Source: Bacteroidota bacterium
GTDB lineage: Bacteria; Bacteroidota; Bacteroidia; Flavobacteriales; Weeksellaceae
Assembly: GCA_023423715.1 (NCBI GenBank)
Contig: JAFAFC010000032.1
Coordinates: forward strand, 1-64,000
Length of the DNA: 64,000 bases
Direction: 5' to 3'
In this document: positions 9,203-18,397 of the stretch, in pieces
Layout of the letters: the number at the start of each line of letters is the position of its first letter
Position numbering within the stretch: the stretch's first letter is position 1
The notes under the pieces: generated by a model
What the model saw: only the letters and a program-made list of their open reading frames with translations
Database searches by the model: none
Told to the model about the DNA's origin: nothing
Program-made: the position numbers and the translations under genes

Positions 9203-10330
9203 ATGAAAAAGCTCGCAGTATTAGGCGCAAGTTACCTACAGCTTCCTTTAGTAAACAAAGCGAAAGAAATGGGTATTTACGTTATCTGTATTGCTTGGAA
9301 TGATGACAAAGCGGTTTGCAAAAATTTCGCAGATGCTTTTTATGATATTTCTGTAATTAATAAAGAAGAATTGCTAGAGGTTTGTTTAAAAGAACAAATT
9401 GATGGCATTACTACTATTGCAACCGACATTTGTATACCAACAATTGCCTACGTTGCACAAAAAATGAATCTCATTGGAAACTCGCAAAAGTGTGCTGAAT
9501 TAACAACCGATAAATCAGCAATGCGAAATTGTCTCCAAAAATTCAATATTCCAATTCCTAAAAGTTTTACTGTACTTCAGAATGAAGAATTAGATGAAGA
9601 AAATAACAACTTACGCTTCCCTCTAATTATAAAACCAGCAGATCGTTCAGGAAGTTTGGGCGTGATAAAAGTATTTAATAATACTGAAGCGATTACTGCA
9701 ATTAATGAAGCGATTCAATATTCATTTTCTAAAAAATGCGTAGTTGAAGAATTTGTAGAAGGAGCCGAAGTAAGTGTAGAAACTATATCTTACCAAGGAA
9801 TGCATGAAGTAATTACCATTACCGATAAAACAATTACAAAAGAACCTTACTTTGTAGAATTAGAACACCATCAACCAAGTCAGCTTACTGACGATATTCA
9901 GCAAAAAATAAGAAAAATTGCTATTGATGTGCTTTATGCAACTGAAGTAAAAAATGGAGCTTCCCATATTGAAATGAAAATTAATTCGAAAGGAATATTC
10001 GTTATTGAAATAGGAAGCAGAATGGGTGGCGATTTTATTGGTTCGGATTTAGTCTTTCTTTCTACAGGATTTGATTATTTGAAAGCAGTAATAGAAATTG
10101 CATTAGGAAGTTATATGCAACATAAAATTAACCTTAAAAAACAATATTCAGGTGTTTATTTTATATCTCAAGACACCAAGCATTTGCTAGAATATTTTGA
10201 TAAAAATGAACCATTTATAAAGAAAAAAGAAATACTTAGCAACACTCTTCAACCGGCACAAAGTAGTAATGATAGATCTGGATATATTATCTATCAATCT
10301 GATAAAAAAGAATTATTCCAAAAAATGTAA
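9203..10330 (+). CDS. ATP-grasp domain protein, carboxylate-amine ligase type
   Basis: 375 residues. An N-terminal pre-ATP-grasp alpha/beta domain (KKLAVLGASYLQLPLV, with the CxAWNDD region) is followed by the ATP-grasp fold: FPLIIKPADRSGSLGV (glycine-rich loop and lysine), VVEEFVEGAEVSVE, and the metal site HIEMKINSKGIFVIEIGSRMGG. It resembles carbamoyl-phosphate synthase large-chain/PurK-like ligases used in peptide or amide bond formation. In a glycan locus it may couple an amino acid to a sugar acid or a related acid (inference). It sits 12 bases after the methyltransferase and has no carrier of its own. Confidence 0.78.
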   Translation: MKKLAVLGASYLQLPLVNKAKEMGIYVICIAWNDDKAVCKNFADAFYDISVINKEELLEVCLKEQIDGITTIATDICIPTIAYVAQKMNLIGNSQKCAELTTDKSAMRNCLQKFNIPIPKSFTVLQNEELDEENNNLRFPLIIKPADRSGSLGVIKVFNNTEAITAINEAIQYSFSKKCVVEEFVEGAEVSVETISYQGMHEVITITDKTITKEPYFVELEHHQPSQLTDDIQQKIRKIAIDVLYATEVKNGASHIEMKINSKGIFVIEIGSRMGGDFIGSDLVFLSTGFDYLKAVIEIALGSYMQHKINLKKQYSGVYFISQDTKHLLEYFDKNEPFIKKKEILSNTLQPAQSSNDRSGYIIYQSDKKELFQKM

Positions 10331-10425
10331 ACTTCTAATAAGATTCAGCTTCAGTCGTTGACAAAAAAACACCTAAAACTAATTTATCAAAAAACTACTC
10401 TTATTTTAGAGCAAAACTAGGCGTA

Positions 10426-12297
10426 ATGATCAAGAAACTCTACAACAAAAAAATTTCATCAATTGGTTTAGCTATTTTCCGAATCTTTTTTGGGTTGGTA
10501 TTATTAGCCGAAGTTCTTCAGTTCTTTTACTTCAGACATTTAATTTTCGATTATATTCCTTACATCGAAGAATCTGAAATTAGATTCAGGTTTCCCATCA
10601 TTATTTGGGCAATTTCTGTAATCCTCATTATTTTCGGGTTGTTTACCAGACCTGCAACGATTGTGAACTATATCCTGAGTCTTTCTCTCATTGGTAGTAT
10701 CAAATCTTATGAATATCACATGTTCTATGCTTACATGGGTATTAATTTTTTACTAATATTTTTACCAATTTCGCAAACACTGTCTTTGGATAGATTATTG
10801 CTCAAATACAAGTATTCCAATACCAGGTTTAATTATATTCCGCCAACTAAAGTAAGTGTATTATCCTATTACATTCCTATAATGGTAGGTTTGGCTTTTG
10901 TATATTTCGATTCAATTTTTTTTAAGTTTTCATCAAGTTTTTGGACTAAAGGTTTAGGAGTTTGGCTTCCTTCATCAATTCCGGTTAATGTACTTATTCC
11001 AATGCAAGTATTGCTTAACCAAGAATACTTAATGTATTTTTTAGGTTATTTAACATTGGCATTCGAAACCATTTTTATATTTACATTTTTCAGAAAAAAA
11101 TGGAGACTTCCTTTAATGCTTGTTGGTTGGGGACTTCACATTGGAATTTTGCTATCATATCCAATTCCTTTATTCGCTTTGGGAATGTGTGCTATTTATG
11201 TATTAATGGTTCCTGTTTCTTTTTGGGACAAAATTGGCAATCTGATTGTGTACAAAAAACCAATCATGACTTTCTTTTACGATGCAGAATGCCCATTATG
11301 TAACCGAACAAAAATTACCATTCAGTGTTTTGACATACAAAAAGCCATTGATTTTCAAACAGTTCAGTCTCATAGCCAAAATTATACTTTATTAGAAGAT
11401 TATACTAATGATGAGCTTCTAGACAATGTTTTTTCGATAAAAAAAGACAAAGTATATCAAGGAATTGACACTTACATTCAAGTTTTATCAAGTATATTTT
11501 ATCTGAAACCTATAAGTTGGTTTTTAAGAATTCCTGGAGTATATCAGATTGGCAAAAAAATATATAATTACATTGCTGTAAACAGAAATACAGAAAGATG
11601 TACCGAAGAAAGCTGCGGTTATATACCTCCTAATCTACCAATTAAAGATGTTGATATTAAACTATTAAATAATCTTAACCTTAAAGATCTTAAAATAGGA
11701 ATCATTACTTGCTCATTGACCTTCATTTGTATTCTACAATTTCTTATTACCTATAATTCTGGTGTGAATGTGTCTTTTAGGAAAAAATTGCAAATAGAAG
11801 ATAATTATATCAATCAAAAGTTTGTGCAACTTTCTAGTAAAATGGAAACGAGTACTAGAACTTTACTTGGCATTACTCATCACGCTGTATTTATGGATTA
11901 TCATTTCAACGAATACAACCATATTTTATCTACAGTTTACATCAATAAAGATGGTAAAGAAATATGGTTACCCACAATTAACCAAAACGGAACTCCTGGA
12001 AAATATCAATTTGGTTTTACATGGGTAAAAAGAACTTTCAGAACCAACGGAAATAGTGTTAATCAATCAGATTTAGAACGTGGATTACGAGATTTTACAG
12101 CTTTTTGGGCTCACAAAAACAAAGTAAATCTTGAAGATGCAACTTTTATTATTAAGCTAAAGAAAATAGATATACCTACTGAATGGGAAAAAGACTTCCT
12201 TGAAAAGCAGATGGAAAAACCTTGGAAAGATGTTGGTATGGTTCATTGGAAAGAAAAAAAGTTTAACTTAGAGATTCCGGATATAGAGAGTTTATAA
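10426..12297 (+). CDS. HTTM-DCC fusion membrane protein with unknown C-terminal domain
   Basis: 623 residues. Residues 1-275 form a multi-pass membrane region of the HTTM type (related to vitamin K-dependent gamma-carboxylase). Residues about 280-400 are a DCC/DUF393 thioredoxin-like domain with FFYDAECPLCNRTK, cysteines C289 and C292. A single hydrophobic segment (about 424-446) then precedes a soluble C-terminal domain of about 170 residues that I do not recognise. The role is unknown. Disulfide or carboxylase-like redox chemistry at the membrane is possible. It interrupts sugar-nucleotide genes, with 95 bases of non-coding sequence before it and 1 base before the next gene. Confidence 0.75.
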   Translation: MIKKLYNKKISSIGLAIFRIFFGLVLLAEVLQFFYFRHLIFDYIPYIEESEIRFRFPIIIWAISVILIIFGLFTRPATIVNYILSLSLIGSIKSYEYHMFYAYMGINFLLIFLPISQTLSLDRLLLKYKYSNTRFNYIPPTKVSVLSYYIPIMVGLAFVYFDSIFFKFSSSFWTKGLGVWLPSSIPVNVLIPMQVLLNQEYLMYFLGYLTLAFETIFIFTFFRKKWRLPLMLVGWGLHIGILLSYPIPLFALGMCAIYVLMVPVSFWDKIGNLIVYKKPIMTFFYDAECPLCNRTKITIQCFDIQKAIDFQTVQSHSQNYTLLEDYTNDELLDNVFSIKKDKVYQGIDTYIQVLSSIFYLKPISWFLRIPGVYQIGKKIYNYIAVNRNTERCTEESCGYIPPNLPIKDVDIKLLNNLNLKDLKIGIITCSLTFICILQFLITYNSGVNVSFRKKLQIEDNYINQKFVQLSSKMETSTRTLLGITHHAVFMDYHFNEYNHILSTVYINKDGKEIWLPTINQNGTPGKYQFGFTWVKRTFRTNGNSVNQSDLERGLRDFTAFWAHKNKVNLEDATFIIKLKKIDIPTEWEKDFLEKQMEKPWKDVGMVHWKEKKFNLEIPDIESL

Positions 12298-12298
12298 A

Positions 12299-12931
12299 AT
12301 GAAAAAAATTGCCATAATAGGATCTGGTCATTTAGGACAACAAATTACACATCATATCCAAACGGATACTCAAGATAAAGTTGTTGCTTTTTTTGATGAT
12401 TATCAAGAAAAAGGAAGCTCTATTCTAAACATTCCAATTCTAGGTGGTAATTCAGATATTTACAATGCTTTTTCGGAGAATATCTTCGATGAACTTATTA
12501 TTGCAATTGGTTATAAACATATGAACATTCGAGCTCAAATTTTCGAAAAATTTAGTACCCAAATTCCTTTTTATAATTTTATCCATTCTTCTGTTATTTT
12601 GGACAAAACAACAAAGTTAGGGCAAGGAAGTATTATTTATCCAGGATGTGTAATTGATCAATATGTAAACATTGGCAATAACGTTTTACTAAATATTTCT
12701 TGTAGTATTGCTCACGATTCTACAATTGGAAATCATAGTTTTATATCACCATCAGTTGCAATTGCTGGATTTGTGAATATTGGAGAACAATCGATTATTG
12801 GAATTAATTCAACAATTATAGACAATATCTACATAAGTCCAAAAACTCAATTGGGAGCAGGCACAGTTGTAATAAAAAATATAGAATCGCATGGATTATA
12901 CGTTGGAAATCCTGCAAAATTTATCAGATAA
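12299..12931 (+). CDS. NeuD/PglD-family sugar O/N-acetyltransferase
   Basis: 210 residues. An N-terminal Rossmann-like domain (KKIAIIGSGHLGQQI) that binds the sugar nucleotide is followed by a left-handed beta-helix of hexapeptide repeats (GQGSIIYPGCVID, IGNNVLLNISCSIAHDSTIG, VGNPAKFI at the end). H714-type catalytic histidine position corresponds to CSIAHDS. PglD homologs N-acetylate UDP- or dTDP-4-amino sugars. The gene lies 5 bases before a 4-aminotransferase, the classic pairing for a 4-acetamido-4,6-dideoxyhexose. Confidence 0.85.
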   Translation: MKKIAIIGSGHLGQQITHHIQTDTQDKVVAFFDDYQEKGSSILNIPILGGNSDIYNAFSENIFDELIIAIGYKHMNIRAQIFEKFSTQIPFYNFIHSSVILDKTTKLGQGSIIYPGCVIDQYVNIGNNVLLNISCSIAHDSTIGNHSFISPSVAIAGFVNIGEQSIIGINSTIIDNIYISPKTQLGAGTVVIKNIESHGLYVGNPAKFIR

Positions 12932-12936
12932 ACACA

Positions 12937-14079
12937 ATGATTCCATTTAATAAACCTTTCATTATTGGTAATGAATTGAAATACATAGAAGAAGCAGTAA
13001 AATTTGGCAAAATTTCGGGTGATGGTATTTTTACAGAAAAATGCCATGCTTTTTTCGAAAACAAATATCATTTTCAGAAGGTTTTGCTTACCACTTCTTG
13101 CACAGATGCGCTAGAAATGGCAGCAATTCTTTGCGATATACAAGAAGGAGACGAAGTGATTATACCAAGTTATACATTCGTTTCTTCTGCCAATGCGTTT
13201 GCATTAAGAGGTGCGAAAATTGTATTTGTAGATTCTTATTCGGACAATCCAAATGTAGATCCTAAAGAGATAGAAAAACACATCTCTTCCAAAACCAAAG
13301 TTATAGTTCCGGTACATTATGCAGGTGTAGCTTGCGATATGGAAGCCATTATGAACATAGCCAAAAAACACAACTTATTTGTAGTAGAAGATGCAGCTCA
13401 AGCCATAGATAGTTTTTATACTTTTTCCGACGGAACCCGAAAAGCTCTAGGATCTATAGGCGATTTTGGTGCTTTTTCGTTTCATGAAACAAAAAACATA
13501 ATCGCTGGTGAAGGAGGAATGTTAGTTGTCAACAATTCTAAATACAACGAAAGAGCAGAAGTCATTCGTGAAAAAGGGACCAACAGAAGTGCTTTTTTCC
13601 GTGGCGAAATCAACAAATATGGTTGGGTAGATTTAGGATCTTCTTTTTTACCTTCAGAAATAATTTCTGCTTTTTTGTATGGACAAATCGAGTATTTAGA
13701 CCAAATACAAAAGAAAAGAATTCTCATTTGGGAAAAATATAATCAAGCTTTAACTTCCTTAGAAAAAGAAGGTCATATAAAACTTCCAAAAATTCCTGAT
13801 TTTGCTACTAATAATGCGCACATGTTTTATTTAGTTTGTAAAAACTATGAAGAAAGAACTGCTTTAATACAGTTTTTGAAAAAACAAAACATTCATCCTG
13901 TATTCCACTATCTAAGTCTTAATAAAAGTGATTATTTCTTGAAAAAAAATAACGAAATTAGTATTCCTAATTCTGATTACTTTACAGATCGTTTGCTTAG
14001 GTTACCCTTTTATTATGAGCTATCAGAAATAGAGCAAACTATAATAATTGACGCAATACATAATTTTTTTAATCAATAA
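12937..14079 (+). CDS. rffA: dTDP-4-amino-4,6-dideoxygalactose transaminase (WecE/RffA-like)
   Basis: PLP-dependent sugar aminotransferase of the DegT/DnrJ/EryC1 family, 380 residues. The motifs are very close to enterobacterial WecE/RffA: SGDGIFT, LLTTSCTDALEMAA, DEVIIPSYTFVS, VPVHYAGVACDM, VVEDAAQ (D152), the PLP lysine K186 in SFHETKN, and IREKGTNRSAFFRGE. The expected substrate is dTDP-4-keto-6-deoxy-glucose, whose synthesis genes (rmlA, rmlB) are not in the window. Gmd in this locus makes GDP-4-keto-6-deoxymannose, so a perosamine-type reaction is an alternative, but the sequence favours WecE. Confidence 0.88.
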   Translation: MIPFNKPFIIGNELKYIEEAVKFGKISGDGIFTEKCHAFFENKYHFQKVLLTTSCTDALEMAAILCDIQEGDEVIIPSYTFVSSANAFALRGAKIVFVDSYSDNPNVDPKEIEKHISSKTKVIVPVHYAGVACDMEAIMNIAKKHNLFVVEDAAQAIDSFYTFSDGTRKALGSIGDFGAFSFHETKNIIAGEGGMLVVNNSKYNERAEVIREKGTNRSAFFRGEINKYGWVDLGSSFLPSEIISAFLYGQIEYLDQIQKKRILIWEKYNQALTSLEKEGHIKLPKIPDFATNNAHMFYLVCKNYEERTALIQFLKKQNIHPVFHYLSLNKSDYFLKKNNEISIPNSDYFTDRLLRLPFYYELSEIEQTIIIDAIHNFFNQ

Positions 14080-14106
14080 TATATCCGGTTCAAATTTTGG
14101 CTCACA

Positions 14107-15405
14107 ATGGAAAAACAGAGATTTTTATTTCTTAATTACGCAGATAATGGAGGCGCAGGAATTGCCAATCTCAACATTGCAAAAGCTTTATTATCTTTAG
14201 GTCACGAAGTGTTATTTCTAGTTGCGAACAAACAAAGTAATCTAGATTTTGTTGTTGAAATAAAAAAAAATCCGCAACCAATAATTTATCTCACTTTTTG
14301 GCAAAGAAACCTTACAAGAATTAGAAATAGGATTCTTCCACCGAAAAAAACTGACAAACCAAAGGTACCTCATTATAACTCAGAATATTACTATTATAAT
14401 ACAGATGAACAACAAAGCCCATTCGATTTAGGGGAAATTCTACCCCATGTTCATTTTTCTCCAAACATAATAATTGGAGGTTGGATTAGTTTTTTTGTCA
14501 ATCTTGAAGTAATCGGTAAAATAGCAACAATTTTCAATGCCAAAGCGTATGTTCAAATGAACGACATGGCCCATCTTACAGGTGGCTGTCATTACAATTC
14601 CGATTGTTTAGAATATACACAAAGCTGCGAAAAGTGTCCAGCTTTAGGCGAAAATACAAATAAAAAGCAGTCTTCAATCAACTTACAAAACAAAAAAAAA
14701 TATATAGAAAAATACAATATAGAAGTTATTGCAGGTTCTGAAGGTAATATCCAAGAAGCAAGAAGGTCTACACTTTACAAAAATCAAAAAAATATAAGAG
14801 TAATTAACGGAATATTGGATTTTTATGTTTTTAATAATAAAAAAAGAGACATTGCAAAACAAGTTTTCGATATTCCTGTAAATAAAAAAGTAATTTTTTC
14901 TGGCGCAAACTTAATTGATGACCAAAGAAAAGGATTTGATAAAATGCTTGTATCTTTGACACATCTTAATGAACTTCTTGTAAAAGAAAAAAAAGAAATA
15001 GTCTATATCATTGCCGGGAGCAATAATAATTTCAATTACAATTTTTCCAATATTGAAGTCAGAAAGATGGATCGTATTTCTGATAAAATTTTATTTTCAT
15101 TGTTGCATCAGTCAGCAGATGTTTACGCATCACCTTCTGTCCAAGATACAGGTCCCGTAATGGTAATACAAGCACTAGCTTCTGGAACTCCGGTAGTTGG
15201 TTACCAACTTGGTTTTGTAGAAACTTTTGTTCGCAACAACGAAAATGGTTTTGTGATTCCGAAATTTGATACGCAACTATTTGCGGAAAAAATTTTTGAA
15301 GTCTTATATTTTTCTGACTTTGATACATTGTCCGTAAACGCAATGAAAAGTGTAAAGGATTCCTTTTCCAACAAGCAATTTGAGTTTTTTTTTGAGCAAA
15401 ATTAA
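14107..15405 (+). CDS. glycosyltransferase, GT-B fold (WcaC-like)
   Basis: 432 residues. N-terminal acceptor domain begins FLFLNYADNGGAGIANLN. A cysteine-rich stretch (HLTGGCHYNSDC followed by SCEKCPAL, about 157-181) is typical of WcaC-like colanic-acid transferases. The donor-binding C-terminal domain has SASPSVQDTGPVMVIQALASG, a variant of the usual EX7E motif in which the two glutamates appear as Asp and Gln. It lies between the aminosugar genes and fcl/gmd; the linkage made cannot be read from sequence. Confidence 0.83.
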   Translation: MEKQRFLFLNYADNGGAGIANLNIAKALLSLGHEVLFLVANKQSNLDFVVEIKKNPQPIIYLTFWQRNLTRIRNRILPPKKTDKPKVPHYNSEYYYYNTDEQQSPFDLGEILPHVHFSPNIIIGGWISFFVNLEVIGKIATIFNAKAYVQMNDMAHLTGGCHYNSDCLEYTQSCEKCPALGENTNKKQSSINLQNKKKYIEKYNIEVIAGSEGNIQEARRSTLYKNQKNIRVINGILDFYVFNNKKRDIAKQVFDIPVNKKVIFSGANLIDDQRKGFDKMLVSLTHLNELLVKEKKEIVYIIAGSNNNFNYNFSNIEVRKMDRISDKILFSLLHQSADVYASPSVQDTGPVMVIQALASGTPVVGYQLGFVETFVRNNENGFVIPKFDTQLFAEKIFEVLYFSDFDTLSVNAMKSVKDSFSNKQFEFFFEQN

Positions 15406-15424
15406 AACGTATTAAAATAAAATA

Positions 15425-16345
15425 ATGAACTTACAATCCAAAATATACATCGCAGGACATCGTGGAATGGTAGGAAGCGCCATCCTTAGAAACTTGCAAT
15501 CCAAAGGTTTCACAAACCTTATCACGAGAAAATCTTCAGAATTGGATTTACGAAATCCTTCTGCTGTTGAAGAATTTTTCGCTCAAGAAAAACCTGAATA
15601 CGTTTTTCTAGCTGCCGCAAAAGTGGGCGGAATTATGGCAAACAACACCTACAGAGGAGAATTTTTATATGATAACATGACGATTCAGAACAATGTGATT
15701 CATCATGCACATCTTAACAACACCAAGAAGTTACTCTTTTTAGGTTCCAGTTGTATTTATCCCAAAATGGCACCTCAACCCTTGAAAGAAGAATACTTAT
15801 TAACAGGAACTTTAGAGCCAACCAATGAGCCTTATGCAATCGCAAAAATTGCAGGAATCAAAATGTGTGATGCTTATAGAAGCCAGTACAACTCAAATTT
15901 CATCTCAGCAATGCCAACAAATTTGTATGGTCCGAATGATAATTACGATCTCAACAATTCGCATGTTTTACCAGCGATGCTTCGTAAATTCCACGAAGCA
16001 AAATTAGATGGCAATAGAGATGTAGAACTTTGGGGAAGCGGAACACCTTTGCGTGAGTTTTTACATGTGGACGATTTAGCAGAAGCATGTTTCTTCATGA
16101 TGGAAAATTATAATGATTTCGGGCAAATTAATATCGGTGTTGGCGAAGATTTATCCATTAAAGCTTTGGCAGAAATGATTCAGAAAATTGTTGGTCATGA
16201 AGGAAAAATCATTTGGGATAGCTCTAAACCAGATGGAACACCAAGAAAATTGATGGATGTTTCGAAAATAAACAATTTAGGTTGGAAAGCAAAAATTGGT
16301 TTAGAAGAAGGAATTACAAAAGTGTACCAAGAGAAGTTTTTATAG
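15425..16345 (+). CDS. fcl: GDP-L-fucose synthase
   Basis: Epimerase-reductase converting GDP-4-keto-6-deoxy-D-mannose to GDP-L-fucose with NADPH. The 306-residue SDR protein has the nucleotide motif GHRGMVGSA (11-19), AAAKVGGI, and the catalytic Ser-Tyr-Lys set (S108 in GSSCIYP, Y137 and K141 in PYAIAKIAG). Also conserved are MPTNLYGPNDN, WGSGTPLREFLHVDD and SKPDGTPRKL. It is immediately upstream of gmd, which makes its substrate; the usual order in enterobacteria is gmd-fcl, reversed here. Confidence 0.96.
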   Translation: MNLQSKIYIAGHRGMVGSAILRNLQSKGFTNLITRKSSELDLRNPSAVEEFFAQEKPEYVFLAAAKVGGIMANNTYRGEFLYDNMTIQNNVIHHAHLNNTKKLLFLGSSCIYPKMAPQPLKEEYLLTGTLEPTNEPYAIAKIAGIKMCDAYRSQYNSNFISAMPTNLYGPNDNYDLNNSHVLPAMLRKFHEAKLDGNRDVELWGSGTPLREFLHVDDLAEACFFMMENYNDFGQINIGVGEDLSIKALAEMIQKIVGHEGKIIWDSSKPDGTPRKLMDVSKINNLGWKAKIGLEEGITKVYQEKFL

Positions 16346-16363
16346 AATATTGAAAAAAACAAA

Positions 16364-17437
16364 ATGAAAAAAGCATTAATAACAGGAATTACAGGTCAGG
16401 ATGGCTCATATCTAGCAGAACTTCTTTTAGAAAAAGGTTATGAAGTCCATGGTATTAAACGTAGAGCTTCTTCCTTTAACACACAAAGAATCGACCATTT
16501 ATATGTTGATCTTCATGAAAAAAATGTGAGATTTAAACTTCACTATGGAGATTTGACAGATTCCACCAACATAATTAGAATTATTCAAGAGGTTCAACCT
16601 GATGAAATTTATAATTTGGGAGCGATGTCTCACGTAAAAGTGAGTTTCGATTCTCCTGAATATGTAGCCAATGTAGATGGAATAGGAACTTTGAGAATTC
16701 TAGAAGCGGTGCGAATTTTAGGTTTAGAAAAGAAAACCAGAATTTATCAAGCTTCAACTTCGGAATTATATGGAGGTTTAAAAGAAAATAAAAACGAGAA
16801 AGGAATGTACGACGAAAACACGCCATTCTATCCTCGTTCACCGTATGGAGCCGCAAAAATTTATGGTTTTTGGATTACTAAAAATTATCGTGAAGCCTAC
16901 GGAATGTTCGCATGTAACGGAATTTTATTCAATCATGAATCTCCGCGTCGTGGTGAAACTTTTGTAACGCGTAAAATCACGATGGCAGTTTCAAGAATCG
17001 CAAAAGGAAAACAAGATGTTTTGTATTTAGGAAACCTCAATGCATTAAGAGATTGGGGACACGCCAAAGATTATGTAGAAGCGATGTGGAGAATCCTTCA
17101 ACAAGACAAACCCGAAGATTACGTAATAGCGATGGGTGAAACTACTTCTGTACGAGATTTCGTAAAAATGGCATTCGCAGAAGTAGGAATTGAAATAGAA
17201 TGTGAAGGCGAAAATGAAAACGAAATTGCAAAAGTAAAAGCTTGCAACAATCCTTTGTATCAATTAGAAATAGGATCAACAGTTGTAAAAGTAGATCCAG
17301 AATATTACCGTCCAACAGAAGTTGATGTTTTGATTGGTGATCCTACAAAATCTAAGACACAATTAGGTTGGGTTCCGCAATACGACCTAAAAGGTTTGGT
17401 AAGAGAAATGATGGAAAGTGATTTAAACTTAGCATAA
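16364..17437 (+). CDS. gmd: GDP-mannose 4,6-dehydratase
   Basis: First committed step to GDP-L-fucose. The 357-residue SDR enzyme has GITGQDGSYLAELLL (8-22), the RRASSFNT loop, YGDLTDS, the catalytic segment ASTSELYG (130-137) and Y161/K165 in SPYGAAKIYGF. RRGETFVTRKIT and the C-terminal YYRPTEVDVLIGDPTKS are also conserved. It starts 18 bases after fcl and is followed after one base by a glycosyltransferase, so it belongs to the same transcript. Confidence 0.97.
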   Translation: MKKALITGITGQDGSYLAELLLEKGYEVHGIKRRASSFNTQRIDHLYVDLHEKNVRFKLHYGDLTDSTNIIRIIQEVQPDEIYNLGAMSHVKVSFDSPEYVANVDGIGTLRILEAVRILGLEKKTRIYQASTSELYGGLKENKNEKGMYDENTPFYPRSPYGAAKIYGFWITKNYREAYGMFACNGILFNHESPRRGETFVTRKITMAVSRIAKGKQDVLYLGNLNALRDWGHAKDYVEAMWRILQQDKPEDYVIAMGETTSVRDFVKMAFAEVGIEIECEGENENEIAKVKACNNPLYQLEIGSTVVKVDPEYYRPTEVDVLIGDPTKSKTQLGWVPQYDLKGLVREMMESDLNLA

Positions 17438-17438
17438 A

Positions 17439-18245
17439 ATGAGTCCAAAAATCACCATCATCACCATAAGCTACAACAACCGTGAAGGCTTAAAAAAAAC
17501 AATAAAAAGTGTAGACTCTCAATCGCATGTCGATTTTGAATATATTGTTATTGATGGTGGTTCCCAAGATGGCAGCAAAGAAATTTTAGAACAATTTGCC
17601 AACAAAATTTCATATTGGGTGAGTGAACCCGATAAAGGTATCTACAATGCCATGAATAAAGGAATCAAAGCCGCCAATGGCGAATATCTTTTGTTCCTAA
17701 ATAGTGGTGATGAATTCTTTGCGAATGATGTTCTTGAAAAAGCTTCTTCCCAGTTAGGAAATGAAGATGTAATCTATGGAAACCTTGAGTTTATTGACGA
17801 AAACCAAAGCTATAACCGCGAGTATCCAAAAACCATTAGTTTTCATTATTTATATACAGACGCCCTACCTCATCCTGCATCGTTCATCAAAAAAACAGCG
17901 TTCGATAAAGTAGGCTTGTATGACGAAAATTTAAAAATAGTGAGCGATTGGAAGTGGTTTATAGAAGCCTTTTCACGATTTCACTTAACATGGAAACACA
18001 TCCCAATTACAGTTTCTAAGTTTTATTTAGACGGTATAAGTTCAAAACAAATAGAGAAAGTAAATGCGGAAAGAGATTTGGCTTTAAGCAATTTTACTCT
18101 ATCAGAAAAAAAAGACGCTGAAACGATTGAAAACCTTCAAAAAATAGTGAAAAACCTACAAGCAACTGAACGAAATTATATTCATCTAAAAAATTATAAA
18201 TCAGTTCGGATTTTAGCAAAGTTAAGATTGATTCAAATCCGATAG
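17439..18245 (+). CDS. family 2 glycosyltransferase
   Basis: 268 residues, GT-A fold: ITIITISYNNREGLKKTI start, IVIDGGSQDGS, SEPDKGIYNAMNKG, and a LNSGDEF segment in the place of the DxD donor site. KIVSDWKWF near 170 is typical of WcaE/PGL-type GT2 proteins. It is close in sequence to the enzyme at 24199, sharing ISYWVSEPDKGIYNAMNKGI. The last 50 residues are coiled and basic. It follows gmd after one base and ends the first transcription block, as 149 bases without a gene follow. Confidence 0.88.
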   Translation: MSPKITIITISYNNREGLKKTIKSVDSQSHVDFEYIVIDGGSQDGSKEILEQFANKISYWVSEPDKGIYNAMNKGIKAANGEYLLFLNSGDEFFANDVLEKASSQLGNEDVIYGNLEFIDENQSYNREYPKTISFHYLYTDALPHPASFIKKTAFDKVGLYDENLKIVSDWKWFIEAFSRFHLTWKHIPITVSKFYLDGISSKQIEKVNAERDLALSNFTLSEKKDAETIENLQKIVKNLQATERNYIHLKNYKSVRILAKLRLIQIR

Positions 18246-18311
18246 GTAAGCATCTTACACTAGACCAATCTTTGCAAATCAAAAGTTCCTATATAAAACT
18301 CTTATTTTTAG

Positions 18312-18319
18312 TATCTTTA
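18312..18319 (+). promoter_or_regulatory. possible -7 box ahead of the second glycosyltransferase block
   Basis: TATCTTTA, one base off TAnnTTTG, lies in the 149-base gap before the gene at 18398. No well-spaced TTTG is seen upstream, so this is tentative. It is the largest gap within the plus-strand glycosyltransferase run. Confidence 0.3.
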
Positions 18320-18397
18320 CGGCCTAAAACACAAGCATCTCCAAAGTACACATAACTTATTGATAGATGCATATGCATTATTAAAAGTTTATTCTTG

